Source of the DNA: JAVVHE01 sp038238915
GTDB lineage: Bacteria; Pseudomonadota; Alphaproteobacteria; Sphingomonadales; Sphingomonadaceae
Direction: 5' to 3'
Length of the DNA: 64,000 nt
Assembly (NCBI GenBank): GCA_038238915.1
Contig: JBBSFH010000003.1
Location: 1 to 64,000 of the forward strand
Positions 57,538-64,000 of the stretch are shown here, in pieces. Within the stretch, counting starts at the first letter, position 1; each line of letters begins with the position of its first letter. Below the pieces are notes generated by a model. The model was not told where the DNA came from and searched no databases. It saw nothing but the letters and a program-made list of their open reading frames with translations. The position numbers were made by a program, and so were the translations under genes.

Positions 57538-60033
57538 TCATTCAGGTTTCGTAGCGGTGGCGCCCGGCATCGCCGAGCGTTTGGTGGATTGGCTATTGAT
57601 CGGCTGGATCCGGCGAAGACATTGCGTGTTACCTGTCGACAATTTCCCGCGCACAATCACGGCCGAAACAAGTCGCAATGTCACGGGTTTGCGCGCCGTC
57701 AGTCGCAGCCCCGATAGCGGCGAGGACCCAAGACATGCGAGCGAGACGCGGAGCCGGTGCATTCCGGCACCCGAAACGGGCAGCGCCACGCCCGCGCGAC
57801 ATCCCGGACAGTCGGCACCAAGCGTCAGCGCAGTCGCGGGCCCCGCTTCCACCGCATAATCGAGCACAAGCGCCCGCGCAGACGGGGCGATGGGTCGCGC
57901 AAGGCGCAGCACCAGCTCGGCCGGACGGCGCCATTCCACCCGACGGCCATCCTCCTGTGCCGACAGATCGATCGCGGTTGCGCGCACAAGATCAGCAGGA
58001 TCGCGGCCGACCAGCCCCGGAAGATCCGCCCCGCCGCCCGCGCCGATCGCGCGCACGATCACGGTGATGCCCGCGCCCAGTCCACGACGGAATAGCGGAG
58101 TTTCGCCTTGCGCGGCCTCGTTCAGGGCTGCGCATGTCTGGCCCAGACGGGGGAGGCGGGGCGGTTGTGCATAGGATCCGCTGCTGCCCACAAGCAGGAG
58201 TGGGGGGCTGCGATCGGCGCAATCGGCTGGCCAATGAAAGGACAATCTGCCGGTGAAATCCTGACGCGCGCGGCTCTGCGTATCACCGACCAGAACGTCG
58301 GCCACGCCGCCGCCCTCGCTGCCGGGCAGCCAGGCGGCAACGAAGGCATCCGCAACCGCCAGTTCGCGGTTCATCCACAGTGGACGGCCCGAAAGCAGCA
58401 CCGCCACTGTCGGCACATGCTGCGCCTTGAAACGGCGCAGAAGCGTCAATCCCTCGGCATCGCGCAGCGCATGATCGGGCCGGTCGCCCAGAAACTCGGC
58501 GTAGGGCTGCTCGCCGAACACCACCACCGCCACGTCAGGGCGGCGGGTGAATGTGCCGCCTGGCGAATATTCGGCATGGCCGCCTGCCGCGCCCATCGCC
58601 TGGGCGATGCCCGCATAGATCGAGGTCGCGCCGGGGAAGTCTGCGTTGGTGAGCGTGCCGCCGCCCTGCCACGAGATCGACCAGCCACCCGCCTGGCGCG
58701 CAAGCGAATCCCCGGCCATGCCCGCCACAAGGACGCGTGCGCCGGACCGGATCGGCAGCACGCCAGCGTTCTTGAGCAGCACCAGCGAACGTCGTACCGC
58801 CTCGCGCGCCACGGCGCGATGCGCGGGCGATCCAAGCTCCGCCCAGTGCCCGGCGAGCGCGCGCGCAGACGGGCGCGGCTTTTCGAACAATCCGTCGCGC
58901 AGTTTGACGCGCAGCACGCGACCCACCGCCTCATCGAGCCGGGCCATCGGGATCGTGCCATCGCGGACTTCGCGCAGGAGCGAGGCGTAGAGGCCGCGCC
59001 AATCCTCGGGCACCATATAGATGTCGAGGCCCGCGTTCAGCGCACGCGGACAATCAGTGTTGGAGCAGCCGGGGACGAGCCCGTGACCATTCCAGTCGCC
59101 GACCACCAGCCCGTCGAAATGCAGGTCGTCGCGCAGCAGTCCGGTCAGCAGCGCCCGGTTGCCGTGCATCCTCTCGCCGTTGATGCTGGAGAAAGACGCC
59201 ATCACCGTCTGCGCACCCGCCGCGATCCCCGCGCGGTAGGGCGCGGCATGGACCGTGATCAGCCTATTCATCTGTCCAACGGTATCGCCGCGATCCACGC
59301 CGCCGGTGCCGCCATCGCCGAAGAAATGCTTGATGGTCGCAAGAACGTGACGTTGGTCGAGGAAGCCGGGCGTGCCGGGCGTGCCCTGCAGCCCTTCGAC
59401 GAGCGCGGCCCCGAGCCGACCCACACGCGCGGGATCCTCCGAATAGCTTTCATAGGCGCGGCCCCAGCGAACATCGCGTGCGACCGCGATCGTGGGCGCG
59501 AACGCCCAGTCGAGCCCGGTCACCGCGACCTCGGCAGCAGTCACTTCGCCGATCCGTCGCATCAGCGCGGGATCGTTCGCGGCCCCGAGCCCGATATTGT
59601 GCGGGAAGAGCGTGGCACCCAGGATGTTGTTGTGGCCGTGGACGGCGTCGGTTGCCCAGAGCAGCGGGACTACGGGCGAACCATCCTCCTCCGCTGCTGT
59701 GGAGGCGACCCAGAAGGCATCGGCAAGCGCGAGGTAAGCCTTGGCTAGTGCCTTGTCGTCGCCGCCGGGACCGCTGTTGCCGCCATTCAGGACCGAGCCG
59801 AAGCGATAGCGGCGCACGTCAGCGGGCGTTATGCTCGAGATGTCGGGCTGAATCAGCTGCGCCACTTTGCGCTCGACACGCATCCGGCCGAGCAGCGCAG
59901 CCACGCGCGCCTCGATCGCGCGATCAGAAGCGGGAGCCGACGCAGGAGGAGTCTGCGCTTGCGCAGGGCCCGCGCTCACATCCGCGACCAAAATCGCGAC
60001 AAGGGCACTTAGCACTCGCGGAACTGTCAGCAT
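57538..60033 (-). CDS. GH3 family beta-glucosidase
   Basis: Exported or periplasmic glycoside hydrolase of 831 residues. A signal peptide ends near GPAQAQ; the GH3 N-terminal barrel contains WATDAVHGHNNI, ATIKHFFGDGGTGGVDRG and the nucleophile Asp313 in GLVVGDWNGH, followed by the C-terminal alpha/beta sandwich (VARVLVAGMAGDS-like region) and a jelly-roll extension of about 200 residues. The ExoP-type length and motifs point to exo-acting beta-glucosidase on short beta-glucans. It is the first gene of the operon read from the LacI-controlled promoter at 60034-60163. ATG 60033 is preferred because the signal peptide begins there and AGGGGAG precedes it. Confidence 0.9.
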   Translation of the reverse strand: MLTVPRVLSALVAILVADVSAGPAQAQTPPASAPASDRAIEARVAALLGRMRVERKVAQLIQPDISSITPADVRRYRFGSVLNGGNSGPGGDDKALAKAYLALADAFWVASTAAEEDGSPVVPLLWATDAVHGHNNILGATLFPHNIGLGAANDPALMRRIGEVTAAEVAVTGLDWAFAPTIAVARDVRWGRAYESYSEDPARVGRLGAALVEGLQGTPGTPGFLDQRHVLATIKHFFGDGGTGGVDRGDTVGQMNRLITVHAAPYRAGIAAGAQTVMASFSSINGERMHGNRALLTGLLRDDLHFDGLVVGDWNGHGLVPGCSNTDCPRALNAGLDIYMVPEDWRGLYASLLREVRDGTIPMARLDEAVGRVLRVKLRDGLFEKPRPSARALAGHWAELGSPAHRAVAREAVRRSLVLLKNAGVLPIRSGARVLVAGMAGDSLARQAGGWSISWQGGGTLTNADFPGATSIYAGIAQAMGAAGGHAEYSPGGTFTRRPDVAVVVFGEQPYAEFLGDRPDHALRDAEGLTLLRRFKAQHVPTVAVLLSGRPLWMNRELAVADAFVAAWLPGSEGGGVADVLVGDTQSRARQDFTGRLSFHWPADCADRSPPLLLVGSSGSYAQPPRLPRLGQTCAALNEAAQGETPLFRRGLGAGITVIVRAIGAGGGADLPGLVGRDPADLVRATAIDLSAQEDGRRVEWRRPAELVLRLARPIAPSARALVLDYAVEAGPATALTLGADCPGCRAGVALPVSGAGMHRLRVSLACLGSSPLSGLRLTARKPVTLRLVSAVIVRGKLSTGNTQCLRRIQPINSQSTKRSAMPGATATKPE

Positions 60034-60068
60034 CTCCCCTCTCACCCGTTTCGGGACTCTTATATTCA

Positions 60069-60080
60069 CTGCATATGCAG
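60069..60080. promoter_or_regulatory. Perfect 12-bp palindrome CTGCATATGCAG
   Basis: It lies in the divergent GH3-lacI region, two bases before the first operator-like site. It may be a third, differently shaped regulatory site or a promoter element. Confidence 0.4.
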
Positions 60081-60081
60081 A

Positions 60082-60099
60082 ATTGGGAGCGTTCACAAT
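60082..60099. promoter_or_regulatory. LacI-type operator 1 (imperfect)
   Basis: The site attgggagcgttcacaat is an imperfect palindrome centred on a CG pair. Its half site GAGCG/TTCAC resembles operator 2, whose centre is 23 bases away, about two helical turns. Confidence 0.65.
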
Positions 60100-60105
60100 A
60101 AAAAA

Positions 60106-60121
60106 CTGTGAGCGCTCACAG
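60106..60121. promoter_or_regulatory. LacI-type operator 2, perfect palindrome CTGTGAGCGCTCACAG
   Basis: A perfect 16-bp palindrome with the GAGCGCTC core typical of proteobacterial LacI-family sugar regulators. It sits 42 bases before the lacI-family start and 72 bases before the GH3 start, so one dimeric site could control both directions. Confidence 0.8.
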
Positions 60122-60163
60122 ATACCCTCGCCAGAGGCCGATCCTGTGCTTTAAGAGCCACGC

Positions 60164-61219
60164 ATGAGCCGACGTGCGGGGGTGACAATCGAGGATGTGG
60201 CGGCGGCCGTCGGCGTCTCGCGCCAGACGGTGTCGCGGGTGTTGAACCGCGGACCCAACGTCAAGGCATCGGTGCGCGAGCGTGTGCTGGCCGCGATCGA
60301 GGTGCTTGGCTACGTCCCCAACCTCAGCGCACGGCGGATGGGCGGTGGCCGCTCGTTCCTGATCCTTGCGATCAACGATCGCGCGCGCACGATCGATAAC
60401 TGGCGCGCGGGCCGTGGCAATGACTGGGTGGACCAGATGCTCCACGGCGGCATGACCGAATGCGAGCGCCACGGTTATCACCTGGTGTTCGAGCTGGTGG
60501 AGACCGGGCCGACACAGGCGCTGCGCCAGCTTTCGCAGGCGATCGCCTCGCTGCGTCCCGATGGCGTGATCCTGACGCCACCTCACGGCGACAACGCTTC
60601 GCTGGTGACGCTTCTGGGCGAGCAGAAGGTCGCCTGCGCGCGCATCGGCCACCGCGAGGGTGGCGCGCTGGTAGACGTCTATATGGACGAGGAGGGCGCG
60701 GCGCACGCGGCCACCACCACACTACTGCAGCTCGGCCATCTCAGGCTCCTGTTTCTCGCGGGCTCGCCAAGCTACGCAGGTTCGGCGCAGCGCATCGCGG
60801 GGTTCGAGCGTGCGCTGAGCGACGCCGGACCCAGCGTCGCGACCGGACGCGTCGAGCACGGCGATTTCCAGTTCGGTGCTGCCGCCCATGTCCTCGATCG
60901 GTGTTTGAGCGGGCCGGAACGCCCTACGGCCATTATCGCGGACAATGACGAAATGGCCTTTGCCGCCCTCCATGTCGCCAACAGCCATGGATTGGGCGTG
61001 CCCGCAGACCTCTCGGTCATCAGCTTTGAAGATACGCCGGGCGTGCGTTTCTCGGTCCCGCCGCTGACCGCGGTGCGCCAGCCGATATCGGCTATGATCG
61101 GCACGGCCTGCGCGCAGCTTATCGCCATCGTTCGCGGCGACGCCAAGGGCGGCGCGCACGAAATCCCCTACGAGCTGGTGCTGCGCGCAAGCACTGGCCC
61201 CGCACCCGCGCCCGCGTGA
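60164..61219 (+). CDS. LacI family transcriptional regulator
   Basis: Repressor of 351 residues, divergent from the GH3-TBDR-GH16 operon. The N-terminal helix-turn-helix is VTIEDVAAAVGVSRQTVSRVLN with the hinge PNLSARRM, followed by a periplasmic-binding-protein-like sensor domain (residues ~65-340, for example ISFEDTPGVRFSVPPLTAVRQP). It probably binds the two palindromes at 60082-60121 and is released by a glucose oligomer or its breakdown product. The MFS gene overlaps its stop by four bases, so regulator and transporter are co-expressed and both autoregulated. Confidence 0.93.
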   Translation: MSRRAGVTIEDVAAAVGVSRQTVSRVLNRGPNVKASVRERVLAAIEVLGYVPNLSARRMGGGRSFLILAINDRARTIDNWRAGRGNDWVDQMLHGGMTECERHGYHLVFELVETGPTQALRQLSQAIASLRPDGVILTPPHGDNASLVTLLGEQKVACARIGHREGGALVDVYMDEEGAAHAATTTLLQLGHLRLLFLAGSPSYAGSAQRIAGFERALSDAGPSVATGRVEHGDFQFGAAAHVLDRCLSGPERPTAIIADNDEMAFAALHVANSHGLGVPADLSVISFEDTPGVRFSVPPLTAVRQPISAMIGTACAQLIAIVRGDAKGGAHEIPYELVLRASTGPAPAPA

Positions 61220-62469
61220 CCATGCGATGCCAGCCAGCGCGCGCCACCAACTGGCGCCGCGCTGCGGCCCTCTACGCCGCGGCCGAAATGGGTGCCTATC
61301 TATCCTTCGTGCCGCTCTTCGTGCTGCTGTTGCCGCGGCGGGTGGAGGCTGTCGCACCGGCGGGGCCGATCGCGCTGCTGTCGCTGCTGATCGTGGTCGG
61401 CGGCGCGACCGCCAGTCTGGCCAATATCGGGGCCGGCGCGATCGGCGATGCGTGGTTGCGACGCCACGGCAGCCGACGCGGGCAGATCGCGCTGGGGCTG
61501 GGTAGCACCGTCGTTGCGCTGGCCCTGATCGGCCTTGCCCGGAAGCCCGATGCGCTGGTGGCGGGAATCATGCTCTATCAGCTTGCACTCAATCTCATGT
61601 TTTCACCGCTCGGCGCGCTTCTGGCCGATTATTTCCCGGATGCGCTGAAAGGGCGGATGGCAGCCCTCATCAACGCGGCGCTACCGCTGGCAAGCCTGGG
61701 CACCGCAGCCACCGCCGCGCTGTTTCCAAGCGACGATCCTTGGGCCTTCGTCGCGGTGGCTGCGGCCGTGGCCGCCTGCGTGGTGCCGCTCCTGGTATTC
61801 TGGCCCTTCGCGGCGATCGGCGCGATTGCCGCGCGCGCCCCGGTTGTCGCGTCCGCGCCCGCGCGGGGCACTGATCCGCAGCTGCCGCTCCGCGATTTCA
61901 TCGCCGCCTTCAGCGCGCGGTTCCTCCTCCAGGTCGGGGCAGCATTCGTCGTCAACTATTTCTACCTGTATCTCAGCGACCGCTTGCCCGCTGGCGACCG
62001 GACGGGAAGTGCCGGGGCGACCGAGCAGACCGGCCAGCTCGCGCTGCTGACCGGGGTCGTGCTGGTCTCCACGCTGATCGTTGGCCACTGGTCCGATCTT
62101 CGGCAGCAACGACGCTGGCCGATGACCGTTGCAGCGCTGCTCGGCTCGGGCGCACTCCTTCTGATCGCGACTGGCGGCGCGTGGCCAACGATCATCGCGG
62201 GCTACGTCGGCTTTCAGGCGTGTGTCGCCATCTTCATGGCGATCGACAGTGCGCTCGTCGCGCAGTTGCTGGGCGCATACCCTCGGCGCGGCGCGATGCT
62301 TGGGGTCATGAACCTCACCAACACGGTCCCCGCGATTGCGGTGGCGAGCGTCGCGCTGTTCGCGCTGGGGGGGCACCGGGGGATCCCCTGGACGCTATGC
62401 TTCGAAATTGTTGCTGCGTGCGCGTTGGGTGCCGGGATCCTCGTGCAGTGCATCCGCACGGTACGCTGA
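61216..62469 (+). CDS. MFS sugar transporter
   Basis: Major facilitator of 417 residues with about twelve helices, co-transcribed with the LacI regulator. It likely carries glucose or short glucans from periplasm to cytoplasm after GH16 and GH3 digestion. The A-motif-like loop is IGAGAIGDAWLRRHGSRRGQ, and AYPRRGAMLGVMNLTNTVPAIAVAS near the C-terminus is typical of the GPH/MFS sugar group. GTG 61216 overlaps the LacI stop (GTGA); ATG 61222 two codons later is equally possible. Confidence 0.8.
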   Translation: MTMRCQPARATNWRRAAALYAAAEMGAYLSFVPLFVLLLPRRVEAVAPAGPIALLSLLIVVGGATASLANIGAGAIGDAWLRRHGSRRGQIALGLGSTVVALALIGLARKPDALVAGIMLYQLALNLMFSPLGALLADYFPDALKGRMAALINAALPLASLGTAATAALFPSDDPWAFVAVAAAVAACVVPLLVFWPFAAIGAIAARAPVVASAPARGTDPQLPLRDFIAAFSARFLLQVGAAFVVNYFYLYLSDRLPAGDRTGSAGATEQTGQLALLTGVVLVSTLIVGHWSDLRQQRRWPMTVAALLGSGALLLIATGGAWPTIIAGYVGFQACVAIFMAIDSALVAQLLGAYPRRGAMLGVMNLTNTVPAIAVASVALFALGGHRGIPWTLCFEIVAACALGAGILVQCIRTVR

Positions 62470-62585
62470 GGTGCTGGCCAGCGAGCAGAACCGCCCGACT
62501 GGCGAAAAAGCGAGTGCGCTGGAAAGTAGCAGGGTCGGTTTTGCTGCGCGCACGCGGCGGGTTCTGCGGGGTGCGAAATCTTGCC

Positions 62586-63611
62586 TCAGAATACGGCATG
62601 GTCTCCGCGATCGATCGAGGCCTTGCCTGCGACCAGGCGGGCGTAAAAGTCGAAGAGGGTGTCCGATCCGGTCGATGGTGTCGCAGCCGCGTCGTAGGCA
62701 CCCGTTGTCGGGTCCAGAACCAGCATCGACTCGGTCGCGTAATAGCGCCCGATGCGGGCCAGTTCCGCCTTCTCCGCCAGTTTGGGAACGACATGACCCA
62801 AGGTCGCGAGCACCCCGATGATCAGGTCGAGCAGTGCCACCGGCACGCTTCTGAAACGCGGCGTCCGGTCCAGAAGCGCGAACAGATGTTCGCCCTGTTG
62901 CCTGGGGGTGATGGGATCGCCTGGCCCACCGATCGGCAGCACGCGGTTGTACCGGGCTTCGTCACCCAGACATTCGACGATGTAGGTACCCAGATCATCG
63001 TCGCTGATGGGTTTGCACGAAGTCAGCGCGCCGTCGCCAAACAGTAAAAACGGTTTGCCCTTCCTCAATCGGTCGATCTGCCCCGCCAGCGATTTGAAGA
63101 AAGCGGTCGGTCGCACGATCGAGTAAGTGAGTCCGGACCCGATCAGCGCGCTCTCGAAGGCCAGCTTGGCGTGCTGGAATGCCAGGCGCGGCTTTTGCAC
63201 GCAGATCGCCGATACCAGCACCATGTGCGGCACGCCGACCTCCTTGGCGGCGGCCAACGCATTCATGTTGGCGCGATGCTCCACTTCCCACGCGTCTTTG
63301 GGCGCGCCGGTTCGTGAGGCGAGGCAGGAGATCACGGCGTCGAAGCGCTCATCACGAAAGCCGTCGCGCGCCAACGATGCAGGATCGATCACCTCGCCAA
63401 AGCGGACCTCCGCCCCCGCGAGCAGCGTCGTGCTATCCTCCGAGGTCAGCGCGCCGCCGACGCCCGAGCGGCGGCGCACGAAACACACGACATCGTGCCC
63501 GTCCCGCAGGAGGGCGCGCACCGTGGCGCGTCCGATCGCGCCCGTGGCACCGAGAACGAAGACGCGCCTTGGCCGGGAAGATCGGTGGATCACGGGGGAA
63601 TTCAGGCTCAT
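62586..63611 (-). CDS. bciA: Divinyl chlorophyllide 8-vinyl reductase, BciA type
   Basis: NAD(P)-binding atypical SDR of 341 residues that reads like BciA/DVR throughout: nucleotide motif VLGATGAIGRATVRALL, CLASRTGAPKDAWEVEH, LVSAICVQKPRLAFQHAKLAFE, YSIVRPTAFFKSLAGQ, LLFGDGALTSCKPISDDDLG, VLPIGGPGDPITPRQQGE, IGRYYATESMLVLDPTTGAY and an ending GDHAVF. In phototrophs the enzyme reduces the C8 vinyl group of divinyl (proto)chlorophyllide with NADPH. No other bacteriochlorophyll gene is in the window, so it is either a dispersed pathway gene or a retained paralogue. ATG 63611 is preferred over longer frames; no strong ribosome binding site is visible. Confidence 0.8.
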   Translation of the reverse strand: MSLNSPVIHRSSRPRRVFVLGATGAIGRATVRALLRDGHDVVCFVRRRSGVGGALTSEDSTTLLAGAEVRFGEVIDPASLARDGFRDERFDAVISCLASRTGAPKDAWEVEHRANMNALAAAKEVGVPHMVLVSAICVQKPRLAFQHAKLAFESALIGSGLTYSIVRPTAFFKSLAGQIDRLRKGKPFLLFGDGALTSCKPISDDDLGTYIVECLGDEARYNRVLPIGGPGDPITPRQQGEHLFALLDRTPRFRSVPVALLDLIIGVLATLGHVVPKLAEKAELARIGRYYATESMLVLDPTTGAYDAAATPSTGSDTLFDFYARLVAGKASIDRGDHAVF

Positions 63612-63695
63612 ACGGTTCCGGGTCAGCGGTTGAACATCGGCAGCGATCAAACTGCCCGGGTACAAGCCATTGTTACCGTCGAAGCGCCCAAGGGG

Positions 63696-64000
63696 TCATG
63701 GCAAGTCCTGTCCGCCTTCGGCAGCGCGGACACGCAGCTCCGCCGATTGGGGGATAGTGACCGGGGCGACGCCTGCCTTCACCATGCGCGCGTTGAGCGC
63801 GGCGAGATCGCTCGCACGCGCGCGCCAAGCAGCCCAATCGGTATCGATCGTCGCGCGGGTTTCGGCGAACACCGCCTGCATCGCTGCGGTGGGGGCCGTG
63901 TCGCTGCCCTCGGCGGCGGATTCGAGCGCGGCGAGATGGCCGCTGCTGGCCGCGAAGCCCGTGCGTGGCTTGGGTACGAGGCTGGCGGCGAATGTGCGGA
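63696..64000 (-). CDS. C-terminal end of a BNR/VPS10-type repeat protein (partial)
   Basis: An open frame enters from the right edge and ends at TGA 63696; 100 codons are visible. The segment LVPKPRTGFAASSGHLAALESA, broken by an alanine-rich helix, then WAAWRARASDLAALNARMVKAGVAPV resembles the helical C-terminal tail of secreted sortilin/YVTN-type beta-propeller proteins, which often end this way (segments quoted separately here). The catalytic or binding part lies outside the window, so the family call is tentative. It is on the same strand as the bciA-type gene, 84 bases upstream of its start. Confidence 0.5.
   Translation of the reverse strand, partial: RTFAASLVPKPRTGFAASSGHLAALESAAEGSDTAPTAAMQAVFAETRATIDTDWAAWRARASDLAALNARMVKAGVAPVTIPQSAELRVRAAEGGQDLP

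Noticed and set aside
1..64000. tRNA, rRNA, CRISPR arrays, phage genes or riboswitches
   Set aside because: Reading both strands I saw no cloverleaf with CCA-type ends, no regularly spaced repeats, no phage structural or integrase genes and no conserved aptamer; a covariance-model scan would be needed to exclude small RNAs.

Overview
The window looks like chromosomal DNA of a sphingomonad (order Sphingomonadales, Alphaproteobacteria). The evidence is the high G+C content, three TonB-dependent receptors (TBDRs) with the usual short TonB box, an UrcA-family secreted protein, a TPR-sulfotransferase placed behind a TBDR, and amine-catabolism genes packed with overlapping stop and start codons. 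No rRNA, tRNA or CRISPR array was seen.

Layout. (1) 1-2012: the right end of an IS21-family element (istA, cut by the window edge), which has removed the 5' end of an unknown gene. (2) 2378-4575: a LytS/LytTR-type two-component pair, a strong bidirectional terminator and a convergent UrcA-family gene. (3) 5061-11921: TBDR, amino-acid permease, FAD oxidoreductase and MFS transporter, all on the + strand. (4) 21745-11918: an eight-gene, almost fully overlapping minus-strand operon: Rieske oxygenase, PLP-dependent gamma-lyase-type enzyme, opine-oxidase-like A and B subunits, then heterotetrameric sarcosine oxidase soxB-soxD-soxA-soxG. (5) 22193-33591: TBDR, TPR-sulfotransferase, MFS, aldehyde dehydrogenase, enolase-superfamily enzyme, GMC oxidoreductase and LysR regulator. 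(6) 37636-33610: gamma-butyrobetaine-hydroxylase-like dioxygenase, class II aldolase, zinc-type alcohol dehydrogenase family enzyme and beta-hydroxyacid dehydrogenase. (7) 37870-49727: betaine-aldehyde dehydrogenase, choline dehydrogenase, dimethylglycine-dehydrogenase-like enzyme, a second Rieske oxygenase and a second soxBDAG. (8) 50700-52333: two LysR regulators flanking a prolyl-tRNA editing protein. (9) 63611-52349: a beta-glucan utilisation locus (GH16, TBDR, GH3, LacI regulator with palindromic operators, MFS) with a secreted alpha/beta hydrolase, then a BciA-type vinyl reductase and the end of a BNR-repeat protein.

How the genes may work together. Regions 4 to 7 form one ~38 kb island for quaternary and N-methylated amines. 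Region 7 reads as an ordered choline to betaine aldehyde to glycine betaine to dimethylglycine to sarcosine to glycine route. Region 4 couples a related Rieske oxygenase and a second sarcosine oxidase to an opine-oxidase-like flavoenzyme and a C-S/C-O lyase family member; its substrate cannot be named from sequence and it is the best candidate here for an undescribed pathway. Neither Rieske oxygenase has a reductase gene in the window, and none of the folate or formaldehyde genes that often accompany sox operons is present. The bciA-type gene hints that the host may be, or may descend from, a bacteriochlorophyll-making phototroph.
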